From: Caenorhabditis remanei
Taxonomy: Eukaryota; Nematoda; Chromadorea; Rhabditida; Rhabditidae
Length of the DNA stretch: 64,000 nt
Direction: 5' to 3'
Assembly (NCBI RefSeq): GCF_010183535.1
Contig: NC_071331.1
Span: forward strand, 2,108,001-2,172,000
Within the stretch, counting starts at the first letter, position 1. The number at the start of each line of letters is the position of its first letter. Below are positions 1 to 11,090 of the stretch, piece by piece. The position numbers were made by a program, and so were the translations under genes. The notes below the pieces were generated by a model. That model did no database searches. It worked only from the letters and a program-made list of their open reading frames with translations, and had not been told where the DNA came from.

Positions 1-2940
1 TTTACAAAAAACAGGGAAATGAGCATTAAGAGATTTGTGCATTCAACAACTGATATCTCAAGAATACAGACATTTTTGTGTGTTTTTTCTCTTTGGAACG
101 TGTTTAAAATGCTCAAAAATGTATATAAACAAGCTTTTTCAGAATTTGAGCGGATTTTTTCAAAGAATCGATTTTCGTGTTACCGACGCGCAGCAGTTTT
201 GTTGAATTTTTTAGATATTTTTCATAAAAGCTCAAACACTAAGCCGTAAACACTTATAATTTTTGTTTCAAAACTTAGAGCACTCTTTTTTCTATCTTCC
301 GGTCAAATTTCATTAAGTTTGACAAAAGAGGCACCGAGAAATCATTTTTCAAAATACTTCTACTTTATCGCATATCTTTCTCTGCAGAATTTTTGCCAAA
401 AAACCGAATTTCTCGAAATTAGAGTCGCAAAACGCAATAAATAAGCATAAAACAGTTTTATTAGGTTTACAATATCTCATTCAGCCAGTTTTCATGTCAC
501 GAACGTGATTTTTTTGAGTAAAAACTGTCTTTTACATCATTAAAAAGTTGCACTTCTTGGTCGAGCTCTAGCGCAAAATCGAAGTCGGCAACCGCCATGT
601 ATTTTTATAAATTCAAAATCAGCGTGATTTTATCTTTCATTTAACACCAAAAAATAAAATCTGGACTAATAACTTTTTGAGAAATTCGACATTCAAAACA
701 CCTAATTTTGTTGCGATTTCGAAATTTCGCTGAGAAATTTGAGCCGGATTCGCGAAAACGAAACGCTAAAAATATAGTTTTTTGAAAAATATCGATTTAT
801 TGTGACATAATCAATATATATCTTCATTTCTAGCTTTCGGGAATGTTTACAATTCATTATTTAATACTCTGACTTTTTGCACTGTTTAGTAAAAATCACT
901 GGGAAATAGCTATGATTTCTACGGCCCGATCTCGAAAATGAGATCGGCAGCCTATACAATTTTTTACATTTTTGGATTCAGCATGTTTCAAGCTACAAAT
1001 TTATATGATTTTTAATAATTTTGACAAATAATTTTTCGAGATATCGATGATCAAATCCGAACGCATTTTCCTTTTGGCGATGAAAATCAGCTTTTTTCTC
1101 GAAGCAACAGCGCAAAAACGATGTCGGTAACCCTTGTGAATTTTGACATATTTGGATTACTCGTGTTTTGATCAACATATTTATGCTTGAAAATCTCACT
1201 TTGACTAATTACTTTTTGAGAAATCGCGAGAGAAAAAAGTACGAAATTTCCTGTGCTTAACAGTGGTGGCCGAACTTTTGCAATTTTCGCGGCCACCGTC
1301 GTTGTGGCTACGCCGTGTCACACTGATTAATTTATATTTCAAAATCTGTTGACACAACCTTACCAGAGTTTTTTAAAATTGATTTTTCTATCTGACAAAT
1401 TTTCGAGCCAGCTGTTCTATAATTGGCAATTCAAAAGGAGAAGATTAACTTTAAAAATTGGATCTTTGTAAATGAACGGAAGAGGAAACAGTGATCAATA
1501 CAAAAATACAGAAAGGATACAAATGATGCTGTTTATATTATCAGTGGAGTTCTGCTGGTAACTTTATGTTGATTATTCAAATTTTCGAAATTTAAGGCAA
1601 TTTTTTTGGCTGAAGGTGTGTGGCTGAAGGCGTGGGAGAGGCACATTTTTGTTACTGAGACTGTCTCTTAGGTTTAGGTTTCCTAGAAATATGGAAAATT
1701 GACAAAAACTATTGATTTGTCAATTTTTGTCGTTTTTGTCAAGTTTTTTCCAAATTTAGTCAAATTTCAGTTTCAAACAATCAGGTTATTGGAGCAAAAA
1801 TAATTGCGTAAGTGACCAAATATTCCCCTACTTAATTTAAATAGTAATCGGACAGAAAATGTTTTTCCAAATTTTCAACTACTTTTTGTTTTTAGAGTTT
1901 CTCAAAACTTATAAAAACGTTTGAATGTTTCAGGAATATCTCAAAGTAAGAATAAAAAAGCAGCACTTAATCCTAGATCCAAATTCATGTTTCCATTAAA
2001 ACCGTTCATATTTGATTATTGAAACTATCAAAGTTATTGTAAACAGAAATTAAAAAAGTCTAAGAATTGTCACATTAGTCATCGTTTTTTGAAAGGACAG
2101 AAATCTGTTGTTCTATACAACAATTGATGCAACGCAGTTGTGCATTTTATCAACAACAAAAGCCTATCCAGTGACATTTTTTGTTTGAAAGTTTTGCTAA
2201 CAATAAAACGATTTGGAAACCGTCAAAAAATAAATAGTAAAAGAAGTTGAGAATTTAAAAAAGATTGATCTTTCAACACAAAGGAAATAAGTATCCAAAT
2301 TATTGTTGTGCATTCACACAAATTTTTGAATTTGAGGTTTTTTTGTGAAAAATCGTTGTTTTGTTGTCGGAGTACACTTATGAAATTGCAGGGCTTTCCA
2401 TAAAAGTCAGCAAGGAATCGACAGTTTCAATTGGGTAAAAATTTTAAACTCTGAAACCGAAGAAATATGATGTTCGTAAAATATTGACAAGATTTGAAGT
2501 TGCTGTTTCAATATACTCATTGAACACCGTTTCCATGTCCGGTCGGATTCCACTTCTCTGAGTTTCTCATTTAGATTATCAAAGAGTGTTCATTAGTTCT
2601 CGTGTACATATTTTCAGTAGGACCTTTCACAGCAACATAGTTTAACTGTTTTATATAACTTTTTTATTCAACTTTTTTTGAAAAATTGTAATGAATAGAG
2701 ATGGGCTGTAGACTACCTATGTTTTGTCAAGTATTCAGTGTGGAGTTACACTAAACTTGCGAGAGTTTGAGCTTAAACTATGATGAAGTTATTTTTAAAC
2801 AAAAAGTTTATTGGAAAGCCACCAAAGCAATACGAAAAACAAATGAACCCTATTTTGGCGATCCCGAGAAACCGAAAAATGCGATTTGAACATGTTTTTC
2901 AATGTTGCTGACCAGAACAGAGAAATCACGCAAATTTGAC
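1..2940. other. AT-rich intergenic stretch without a gene
   Basis: No convincing open frame or splice-flanked exon is visible on either strand. Short runs of A and T recur at roughly helical spacing in the first 1.3 kb, which resembles the periodic An/Tn clusters described in C. elegans germline and piRNA regions; I could not compute the periodicity. One exact piRNA-type motif lies at 2503. Confidence 0.4.
2503..2510 (+). promoter_or_regulatory. 21U-RNA (piRNA) upstream motif CTGTTTCA
   Basis: Exact 8-mer core of the type I piRNA promoter motif, in AT-rich flanks. A YRNT start context places a candidate 5' U at 2543, 40 nt from the first base of the core. No small-RNA data are available. Confidence 0.55.
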
Positions 2941-4070
2941 TGTTTCTTCAATATTTCTTAATAATTTCATGATGTTCAGTTATGATGTCACTTGTTTGTA
3001 ACTATTTCAGCTCGAATAATTGTTCTTCGAAACAGAAAGGTTGTAATAACTTCGTAAAGAAATTTCCAGTTTCATCGGCTTATTATTACGAGGAACACAA
3101 AAAAATTGATTGAAATCATAAAAACTACTTCTCTGAAAAATATACTATGATGCAGAACAATTTCTTGTTATTTTTATACGACTATAAAAAGTGGAAATAA
3201 TTATATTTCAGAACTTTTTTAAACTATAAACCCCAGAAACATAATACATTCTTCAGTTATTTTTGGCAACCAAGACTATCTGAACAAACTGTGCAAAAAA
3301 TATAACAGAGAAAACGTTTTAATTCTGCTCTAAAGCTATTGTGATCGTTTAAAAAATTCAAACATTTGTTTAAGACAAGTAGGATGTTGTTTTTCACTAC
3401 TCAAAATTAGTAATTACTCACAATATTTCACAATGCTATTGCTGTAGACTACATAGTAAATGGAATAATTTCATCCAATCGATCTCTACTAGAATATTAA
3501 GTAATGTCTAGAAAACATACATTTTCATTGAATCCGTAAAACCCTTTGAAATCTGTAACTAGTGTCTAAAATTCCAGTTTCATTGTTCTTGTATTTCAAG
3601 TACTCAACCTGAACATTAATGAGCCATCGTTAAAAAAAGAATATTGAAAAAGTGTTAAAAATCCTTGTTCCCGGAAAAAAGTGGATGCAGAAAGGACCCA
3701 TTAAAAATAGTTAAAATGTCTGCAAAAAACATTATCGTTGAAACTGTAAACATCAGTTGTCCAATAAAATCTTTAAAGCTAATAAGGTTCACTGTTGCAA
3801 TGATTTCAATTGACAAAATGAACATTGCAGAGATATTAATAGTAGGAGCATATACTTTTTAGAGTGTCGAACAAATAATTACAGATTCACGAAAGTTTTT
3901 TCAGGTTTCAAACGTGAATTTGATCGCTGATAACTCGGACAACACAAAATTGGAATTTTAGTTTTCCCCGTCAGAAATTAACAATTCCAGGAAATTTCTG
4001 GCATTGCTTTATCACATTAATGGAACATCATAAACATCAAAAATAATTGTCTCAAAATTAGATTTCATTT
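2941..4070. repeat. Low-copy segmental duplication 1, copy a
   Basis: This stretch is collinear with 12365-13665 at high but imperfect identity with small indels. Shared landmarks include the segment after 'ctcgaataattgttcttcg' and the one around 'aaaaaagtggatgca'. A more diverged piece of the same family is seen near 19150-19290. No gene is recognised inside. Confidence 0.7.
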
Positions 4071-4503
4071 TCAATATTCCAATAACTCAAGCTTCCTGAA
4101 GCCAATTATCCTCACTCCACTTTGTACTCTTCCTCTCCATAACGTGTACCGTATAGGCATGACGTGACTTATCCGAAGTGTTGGCTTCACTCTTATGAAC
4201 AACCAATCCATGGATCAGAATCAAGGATCCCTTGGAAATTGGAACATGTTGGAATTTGAATTGATCGTAGGTTTTACGGGTGCCAATGAATTTGAGGAGT
4301 GGGCCCCCGATGGTGTCATGGGTTCGAACGAATCGGTAGTCACAGGTGGATGTGTCTGGAAAACGGATTTCGAAACTTCCCATTCCTTGAACTAATCTCT
4401 TTGGAAGATATAATAATTTGTGCCTTTTTTGAAAATGTAAAAATATAAACATAAAAATGTTGAGACCGCCACGCTCCTCAACACCCCTACTCCTAGTTTC
4501 TAT

Positions 4504-4823
4504 CATCACAGGTAAAGCGCGATGGATCCATTATGGATGAAACGCGGATGCTGTGGGTATGTCAGATGGATCCATTATGAATCCATATGGATCCACGAGC
4601 GGGCGGCATCCATTTAGCACCAGGCGTGGACTGATATGGATCCTATATGGATGCACGCGCGATCCACGGAAATTCGAGGGCGACCGCCATCCTCCCCCAT
4701 CCATATTCCATCCGCGCGCGATCCGCTTTTTAAATGTGGACGCATTAGGGATCCTATGTGGATCCATATTCGATATGGACGCATATGGACCCACAATGGA
4801 TCCATCGCGCTTTACCTGTGATG
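4504..4823. mobile_element. MITE with ~30-bp terminal inverted repeats, rich in ATGGATCC
   Basis: The ends are inverted copies: CATCACAGGTAAAGCGCG at 4504 and its complement ending at 4823, continuing inward through GATGGATCCATT. The interior repeats ATGGATCCAT-type palindromes many times. It lies inside intron 2 of the PHYHD1-like gene and ends at the base before the tRNA-Asp gene. I see no clear target duplication, so the superfamily is open. Confidence 0.75.
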
Positions 4824-4895
4824 TCCTCGGTAGTATAGTGGTGAGTATCCGCGTCTGTCACATGCGAGACCCGGGTTCAATTCCCGGCCGGGGAG
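4824..4895 (+). tRNA. tRNA-Asp (GTC)
   Basis: A full 72-nt cloverleaf. The acceptor stem TCCTCGG pairs with CCGGGGA (one G-U). The D-arm contains the conserved GG, and the anticodon stem CGCGT/ATGCG has one G-U. The anticodon GTC is at 4857-4859, the T-arm is CCGGG-TTCAATT-CCCGG, and G is the discriminator. A T6 run (4900-4906 region) follows directly and would serve as Pol III terminator. The gene lies antisense within intron 2 of the PHYHD1-like gene. Confidence 0.95.
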
Positions 4896-5629
4896 AAATC
4901 TTTTTTATTTTCTTACCTTTATAACTTCCCGGAATGAACGAAAGACATCCATTTTCCACACTCGCCTCGTCTATAGCAATCCACACTCCAGTCAAATGAT
5001 CAATTGGGTCCACTCGAAGGAATGTAGAATCCACGTGGTCAGTGACTGCTCCTCCGATCTTCGGCTGCTTGAAAATATACATACTTCGCACAACTTCAGG
5101 CTCCTGGTATCCGATTTCCTTGAAGACTTTTCGAATCTTGGTGTTGAAAGTTGGGTTAAGGAAATGGAGACCGTGTACTATTTTATTGAGTGTCTTGTCT
5201 TTTGGGACCGTAAGCTCTCCATTCTTGTCAACGGCACCTTCCTCGAAGAAAAATCGGATTTTGTAGGAACTGTTGAGGAAGTACGAGTCGGCGGCGTGCT
5301 GGAAATGAAGAAAAACTAACTCTGTTTCGAAAAATCCATTTCAGCATTAAAGCTTTATCAGTAATAATACAAAGTTGCATACGACGACTGAAATAAAATC
5401 TCACCTTATTCTCATCATACGTAAAAAAACACACTCTTCGGGTGCTCCGCCAGATTCATATCATCCACAATTTCTGCTATCGCCCCCTTTATTTCCTAGA
5501 TTTCCTGATCGCTGAACACATTCTCAATCACCACGAAACCATCTCTCTCGAATTTTTGAGAAAGGTCGGACATTCTGGGAATTTCAATTGGTGGAATTAC
5601 TTCAATAGATTTTTTTAAAAGTAAACTGA

Positions 5630-5637
5630 TGAAACAG
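5630..5637 (-). promoter_or_regulatory. 21U-RNA (piRNA) upstream motif CTGTTTCA
   Basis: Exact core on the minus strand, upstream of the PHYHD1-like start codon. A YRNT context gives a candidate 5' U at 5596, 41 nt from the core start. Confidence 0.5.
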
Positions 5638-5681
5638 TAAAAAGTGAAATATTAAAGAAAATAGACATGGGAGGTAAAAAG

Positions 5682-6005
5682 CAGACTAGTCATGGGCCGG
5701 GCCGGGCCGAAATCAGGAAAAATCTCGGCCCGGCCCGGCCCGGCCCGTCCAGGCTCTTTTGAAACATGTTGAGTTTTTGATTTTTTTTTGAAAATGTTTT
5801 GAAATTTTAGGAAAAATGGGAATATGTATGATAATTTAAGCATGTTTACTCTATTTTTTCGAAACATTTCAAATAAAATTTGGTAAAAACGGGTTCCCAT
5901 TTTTTGAAATCAGGAAAAATTTTGGCCCGGCCCGGCCCGGCCCGGCCCGCCGGGCCAAACTCAAGAAAAATCCCGGCCCGGCCGGCCCGATTTTTGACAA
6001 GTCTG
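5682..6005. mobile_element. hAT-like MITE, CATACTTG/GGCCCGG family
   Basis: Imperfect terminal inverted repeats CAGACTAGTCA and TGACAAGTCTG enclose GGCCCGG tandem repeats at both ends. Flanks GTAAAAAG (5674-5681) and GTAAAAAA (6006-6013) form a near-perfect 8-bp target duplication. The internal AT-rich segment recurs in the truncated relative at 43685. Non-coding. Confidence 0.8.
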
Positions 6006-6349
6006 GTAAAAAAAGGTCACGTAAACTGAACTATATTGGAGATAGCAATGAGAAACGGCTATTACTGTGAAGTTTTCATTAAAATATCTAAAAACAATGA
6101 GCTCAAACTATTAATAAGAAAACATATCTGCGGAAAATGTCACCGAGCAGTAGCGGTAAAATTTTTAGAAATTCGGTCCAAATTCCAGTCTTGAACTGAT
6201 TTATCCATAATTCAGTGGATTATCCATAATTCAGTGGCGACGATTGGTGTCCATGGTGGAGCCAATGATTTGGTGTGAACGGATGGATGTTTTCGTTCTA
6301 ATGATCTATAATTGTAATCTGACTGAACTGCAGAACGATAGAGAGTTCA

Positions 6350-6357
6350 TGAAACAG
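6350..6357 (-). promoter_or_regulatory. 21U-RNA (piRNA) upstream motif CTGTTTCA
   Basis: Exact core on the minus strand. The nearest YRNT would start an RNA at 6311, 46 nt away, slightly longer than the usual spacing. Confidence 0.45.
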
Positions 6358-6852
6358 TTCACATTTAAATCCTAATATTTACTTTGGAAAAACTGGCTAG
6401 TAGACAAGTATGACGGTTTATGGTTGGATCTCAAATGGTTCCTTCGAACTGATCAGAAGTGGATGATTTTACAGTTTCATTATTAGTGTTTTTTGCTACC
6501 CTGTAAACAGTTTGATATTCTAGAATTGATTTCCATACGATATGTCGGTGTTTAATTGCAAACGGTCAACTACAGTAGGTGCTTGAATCTGATAAGAACA
6601 GACAGATAGAAAGTCAGACAGACCTGATGTTTGTCATTAATCAATCAAAAACGCTTCATCGAAAACTTTATCCGTTCTTCTCAGACTCTTAAAAGAATCA
6701 GAAAAAATAATTACCTGCTGTTGATGATGCTGATCAAATAAATTTAGTTTTCGAGTGAACAAAATACCTAATTAATGTCTCCTACTAAAAATAGGACGGT
6801 ACCTTAAAAACGAGTGACACTACTGAAAATTAATTTTCACAAATCTCAGCGT

Positions 6853-6860
6853 CTGTTTCA
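6853..6860 (+). promoter_or_regulatory. 21U-RNA (piRNA) upstream motif CTGTTTCA
   Basis: Exact core. YRNT context gives a candidate 5' U at 6892, 39 nt from the core start. Confidence 0.5.
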
Positions 6861-6993
6861 ACTCTTGCGTTTAGATACTTGTATAGTTTACTATGTACTA
6901 CGTTTTCACTTTATACAATTTAAAATTTGCCGGAAAAAATGTGCATGTTTCAGAATTATTATAATTTTGTGTTCGATTTCTGATTTCCGATAC

Positions 6994-7616
6994 CTTTATA
7001 GCGTACTTCCGCCCACTTCGCTTGGATTCATATTGGCAAATGATTCCATATGTTCCCTTTCCGATGAGACCTTTTTTGTTAAAGTCGGACAACCGTACGC
7101 TTTTCCCCACAACTATCATTTGTGTTTGGGCGTGATCACGTTCTTCTTGCATGTCGTTATGCTTTTGGTTATCCTTCACTCTCCGTTTCAAACGTCTCCT
7201 GTTCCGATCACGTATGGCGACAAAGTGATCGCCAAACTTGTTGACTCTGGAAAATCACTGATTTTTTAAAGAAAGTAATATGATCCGTGAATCACAAATA
7301 AATCATCCGACGTTTTCCCGGAGAGAAATCCGATCGCATGACCTTTCGAAGGAAGCAGTTTTCTGAAAAATGTTTTGAATCTTTCGAAAATAGCCAGAAA
7401 TATTAATATACCTGTGAATAATTTCTCCTGTGGTCACATCAAAGACTGCTAATCCATTTTTCTCCAGAATTGTGTGCATTTTTTCTCCGGTTACACCGAT
7501 TTGTTTTACAGTTCCGCTTTCGTTTTCTGCGGTAAAACTTTCATCTGCCCATTCTGGAGACTTAAAGAGAAGGAGGGGTCTCCAACAAATGAGAGTTGAA
7601 CTCTTGTTCGGTAGAG
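6994..7616 (-). pseudogene. Remnant A of a protein kinase gene with a propeller-like N-terminal region
   Basis: The exon 7246-6994 is bounded by ttttccag and gtatcg and encodes 84 uninterrupted residues. It has a basic stretch (RDRNRRRLKRRVKDN), then the kinase glycine loop GKGTYG and the catalytic lysine in YAIK. Upstream on the minus strand are two further exon-like pieces, about 7550-7412 and 7379-7285. They join in frame across a good donor/acceptor and read like beta-propeller blades (GLAVFDVTTGEIIHR, GHAIGFLSGKTSDDLFVIHG). Compared with copy C (24157-25546), the outermost acceptor has changed from AG to AA, the middle exon is shortened, and everything after the glycine loop exon is missing. 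The kinase identity is secure; the propeller reading is tentative and I do not recognise the subfamily. Confidence 0.75.
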
Positions 7617-7734
7617 AGTTTGAAAAACGAGTTTTTAGAAATTACAATAAAAGTTAGTTCTTGAAAGATTTAGAATTCACCTAAGATGAATTCCAAAAAT
7701 CATGTAATGTTTTTTTTGCAAATTCTATTTACAC

Positions 7735-7778
7735 CATACTTGCAACGGGCCGAGCCAGGCCGTAAATTTGAAAGTATG
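7735..7778. mobile_element. Tiny deletion derivative of the CATACTTG MITE family
   Basis: Only 44 bp. It begins CATACTTGCAACGGGCCG and ends AAGTATG. Flanking 8-mers atttacac and attgtacc match at 6 of 8 positions. Its sequence matches the ends of the larger elements at 14030 and 42553. Confidence 0.55.
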
Positions 7779-8573
7779 ATTGTACCGTTTGAAGTTTCGA
7801 AATGCAATCGTACAAAATCTTGTTCCAGTCAGGTGGTTGCAAAGTAGGAGATTGTTGCTGTCTAATTGACGAGCCCAGCCGTTGATAACTTGTTCGGTAT
7901 TCGCATCCAACATGTGGCAACAGAGATTTTGGCAAGTTTCCTGAACTATTTGGTGAATTCTGGCTTTTGGATGCAGAAGGAATACGGCTGAAATCAGTAG
8001 CTACTCTCTATGATTAATGAACAAGCTTACTTTCTGTTGACGAAAAATTTCCGGTTGCTGGCAAGTCAAATATTTTCAGCCGGAATCCAGTGTCCGATCA
8101 TGAAATTGCAACTTTTGAGTTGTACCATATTGCTACACAATTTCCGTCCACGCTGGTGGTTCTAATTTATAATCTAATTTAAAAACCACGTCCTTTTTTG
8201 AGTTTGGCTCAAGTTAGTTATATTTTTCTTTTAATCTTTCCCGTAATGGAATTTTGAGCCATTATTTTGTTCTGTAAGACATTTTCTCATTGATAGAAGT
8301 CTATTAATGACCATTTTAACATTTTCCATTCGTCTTCCTAAATCCTGAATTTTTTGACAGAATCAGCTCTAATATTAGCGCCTTTCTTGTGCGCGGTGCC
8401 GAGAAACGGGTCAGATCCGTTGAATGCGTATTAGTGGAGGATAGGGCGTGGAGAGTGAGAAAATAAAATTTAAAAGTGAGAAGTTGAAACGAAGATAATT
8501 TGTGAAAATCTTCTGTTTTTTCAACAAGATTTATAGAAAATTTATTTTTGAGAACTAATGACTTCATGGCCTT

Positions 8574-8743
8574 TGTTGCGGCGTGAACTAGCATGGCCTA
8601 GCCTAATGATCGCCTAACCCTGAGGTCATACGTGGCAAGAAGATCTGCCCATATAAGCCGAGAAAACTAGTAGTTTTCGGTTATTCTATATGTAAATAAA
8701 TGGTTATTTATACTCCACTCTCCTGCCACCTAACGACATAACA
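8574..8743 (+). mobile_element. Solo LTR of an LTR retrotransposon, 170 bp
   Basis: The sequence starts TGTTGCGG and ends CATAACA, the TGTT...AACA ends typical of LTRs. It is flanked by a perfect 5-bp duplication GCCTT (8569-8573 and 8744-8748). A TATA-like ATATAAG at 8651 and AATAAA at 8695 fit a promoter and poly(A) signal. The duplicated locus at about 14486 lacks the insert and acts as an empty site. Confidence 0.8.
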
Positions 8744-8839
8744 GCCTTATCTTCAATTTCTCAGTGGGATGTTCCAATTTTGCTACCTATAACGCGAGAA
8801 GATTCCTGCAACATGAAATTTTCAGATATTCTGAGAAAA

Positions 8840-8847
8840 TGAAACAG
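8840..8847 (-). promoter_or_regulatory. 21U-RNA (piRNA) upstream motif CTGTTTCA
   Basis: Exact core on the minus strand inside segmental duplication 2; the paralogous motif at 14585 is conserved. No clean YRNT at 38-46 nt. Confidence 0.4.
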
Positions 8848-9065
8848 GGTATTCTGTTTATCACAAACAAATATATTGACAAAAACGCAATACATTTATA
8901 TTTTGAGCCAGACAATAGTGTTGCCACGATCAGATTAACAATATCTTGAGAGTTATATTGATGGAACTCGGAAACAGTCGAATTTCTGTACATTTTCACA
9001 CCGTAAAGGCTTCATTTCATTTCGTGCAGTTCAGAATATGAAGCACTCAGTTATACCAGACACAA

Positions 9066-10414
9066 TAAAAAGGCTTGAAGAGACACATACAAATCTCTTT
9101 TGTTTAGTAAGTAAAGCAGTAAAAGTTTTTAATAACTTTTGAAACTCTTACTGTTTTGGAACTGGATCTTTTCACTTGATGATTGAGTAACAAAGAAAGT
9201 AAACTTCGGAACCAACGTTACCAAATTTTGAAAGAGACAATTGCATTACATTGAAACTGAAATAGGAATCAGGAATATCTGTAGCTTTCGAATTTCACCC
9301 TCTCACTATTATTTAATCGAAAACGGGATACTAAAAAATATTATATTGCAGTTTCAAACTAGTAAAAAAGTACAGAATAGTAATTCCTGCATAATCTCAC
9401 CTTTTAGTTGTAAAAGTACGTGAAACTCAAGAATAAATATTGAATGAAAGTTTGTCAGAAACAAATGTGATTTAAGAAACGGAGATGATTAATTAATTTC
9501 AAAAGCAACAAAGACAATTATTGGTACAACTTTTTGGTTTTTTACAATATTATTCGCTGTAACACAAACCAGTTGAAACTGAAACATGTTTATTTTTTGA
9601 GAAGATTAAAATATCAAGTATGTTTCAGCAGTTTGTTATTCACGTTTGCATATAGATTACGCAATCGAAATGCCACAAAATAATCTGTTGCTGAACAGCT
9701 TGAATTCATCGTTGCAGAATCTTGTTATCTTTTAGAAAGTTGCTTTTTTGCATTAAAGAGCAATAATTTGTTTTGAGTCAAGTAAGAATTAAAAGCGACG
9801 CTCATCAAAAATTCGAAATCTACACAAGATTATGATAATTCTGAAACATGCACAAATTTTCCGAGAAAATTGAAATTGTCTAATTGATCGGAAAACTTGA
9901 TTTTCCCCTCAAGAAATCTTGTGAAAGAAACTAATTATTGAAAGCTGGGGACAAGAAATACGACCGTTATGAAACCTATTGTGGCAATCATCAGAAAATA
10001 AGTAATGTAGGCGTGAATTTCGAAGCCGATAATAAATATCTAAACGCAAGAGTTCAAACAGGGCTACAGTGCAAGAACAATAACTATTGGTCCGACTTTT
10101 TTGGTTTTTTCTACACCTCATAACGATATTTCGATCACAATATTATGTGATTCGCTGTAAAACAAAACAGCTGAAGCTGAAACAGGTTTATTTTTTGAGA
10201 ACATTAAAATAGTATTTTTCAACAGTTTGTTATTGAAAGTTGCGGTTTGTTATTAAAGAGAAATAATTAGTACTGACACAATAAGTATTGAAAACACTTT
10301 TTCTTATTATCAAAATTTTGAAATTGAGCACAAAGTTATGATATTTCTGAAACATGCACAAATATTCCGACAAAATTAAAATTGTCTAAGTGATAGTATT
10401 TGTACACATGGCAT
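9066..10414. other. Intergenic stretch without a recognised gene
   Basis: AT-rich with several partial internal repeats: the segment around 9530-9610 recurs near 10130-10210, including a CTGTAA-acaaaac stretch. Small open frames on both strands near 9910-10120 show no homology that I recognise. Confidence 0.35.
10178..10185 (-). promoter_or_regulatory. 21U-RNA (piRNA) upstream motif CTGTTTCA
   Basis: Exact core on the minus strand. YRNT context gives a candidate 5' U at 10142, 43 nt from the core start. The repeated segment near 9590 carries the degenerate form TGAAACAT. Confidence 0.5.
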
Positions 10415-10553
10415 ATTAGCACGGCACGCGTCTCACAACTGCGCTCTACTGAAACCGAAGAAAATTGTGTGCGAAATTGAGAGACACAGAGAAAAAGAGA
10501 TTTTTCAAGGGGATTTCGATGGAGCGCAGTTGTAAGAACTGTGCGGAGCTAAT
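10415..10553. mobile_element. Short inverted-repeat element
   Basis: About 32-nt imperfect inverted ends (ATTAGCACGGCACGCG... and its counterpart) share a perfect inner core CACAACTGCGCTC / GAGCGCAGTTGT. No target duplication is clear. MITE-like, family unknown. Confidence 0.5.
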
Positions 10554-10684
10554 ACTTTTGAAACGGTGGGCATTGATTTTTCCATTTTGCACGCGATTCT
10601 TCACGTTTCTTAATTCTCAAGAAAAACTATGTGGTATTGAAATTGCCATAAGCCGATTCTAAAATGCAAAAATGCTGGAAGTGG

Positions 10685-10806
10685 TTACCGTAAAAACTGT
10701 ATTTGAGGTGCATGAAACTCTATTGTTCAAAAGGTCCATCGGAGAGCACCACTATTAGAGGGGCACTTCAAATTGAGGGGCACCTCAAATACAGTTTTTA
10801 CGGTAA
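10685..10806. mobile_element. MITE with 27-bp perfect terminal inverted repeats
   Basis: The ends TTACCGTAAAAACTGTATTT...GAGGTGC (10685-10711) and its exact complement (10780-10806) enclose a 68-bp interior containing a direct repeat of 'gaggggcac'. Non-coding. Confidence 0.75.
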
Positions 10807-10841
10807 ATTTTGTGGAATTTCTGATAAAGTAATGCATTTCA

Positions 10842-10849
10842 CTGTTTCA
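10842..10849 (+). promoter_or_regulatory. 21U-RNA (piRNA) upstream motif CTGTTTCA
   Basis: Exact core in AT-rich flanks; no clean YRNT at 38-46 nt downstream. Confidence 0.4.
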
Positions 10850-11082
10850 ATGAACTCAACCATGATGTAGTAGTTTACAAAAATTAACTTTTCAATTTCG
10901 AAATAAATCAGGATTAAAATTTTTATTTTCTACAATAGCTTTCAACTATTATATCAACACTTTTCGAAGAATTCGCTTTGTTGTGATGTTCTTTCAATGT
11001 GTCAAAATTTCATACCATCCAGTTCAAAAGTCCCAAAAGCCATCACATTTATCCTTCCGACCTTTATGAATATGTTGAACCA

Positions 11083-11090
11083 CTGTTTCA
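11083..11090 (+). promoter_or_regulatory. 21U-RNA (piRNA) upstream motif CTGTTTCA
   Basis: Exact core, 241 bp after the motif at 10842 and on the same strand; no clean YRNT at 38-46 nt. Confidence 0.4.

Larger units (their letters stand above)
4087..5573 (-). pseudogene. PHYHD1: Phytanoyl-CoA dioxygenase domain protein (PHYHD1 family), apparently disabled
   Basis: Three exons fit: 5573-5405 (ATG at 5573), 5298-4917 and 4391-4087 (TGA). Joined, they would give about 284 residues, close to the roughly 290 of human PHYHD1. The family are Fe(II)/2-oxoglutarate oxygenases. Exon 2 shows the family signature SMYIFKQP, the iron-binding HxD as H-V-D, and the segment VWIAIDEASVENGCL. Exon 3 carries the distal metal His in LVVHKS and the 2-oxoglutarate Arg in SRHAY. 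The metal site therefore looks intact. Exon 1 has an in-frame TAG at 5498-5496. It also has a seven-T run near 5422-5428 that puts the downstream TYDENK segment in another frame. The donor/acceptor pairs for intron 1 (gtgag / tttccag) are good; the intron 2 acceptor (attag) is weak. This is either a recent pseudogene or two assembly errors in one exon. Family assignment is near certain; disablement is likely. Confidence 0.85.
6014..6990. other. Intergenic stretch without a recognised gene
   Basis: Nothing coding is visible. In particular the kinase exon expected downstream of the remnant at 6994-7246 (minus) is not found here, so that gene is truncated. The stretch holds piRNA-type motifs at 6350 and 6853. 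Confidence 0.4.
8190..9065. repeat. Low-copy segmental duplication 2, copy a
   Basis: Collinear with 13775-14815. Both contain the GC-rich segment TCGTGCGCGGTGCCGAGAAA (or one mismatch), the segment ending in 'cctataacgcgagaag', and a minus-strand piRNA-type motif. The copies differ by a solo LTR here and by a palindromic MITE in the other copy. No gene is recognised. Confidence 0.75.

Noticed and set aside
4531..4924. Open frames inside the PHYHD1 intron
   Set aside because: They translate the ATGGATCC-rich MITE and the tRNA gene.
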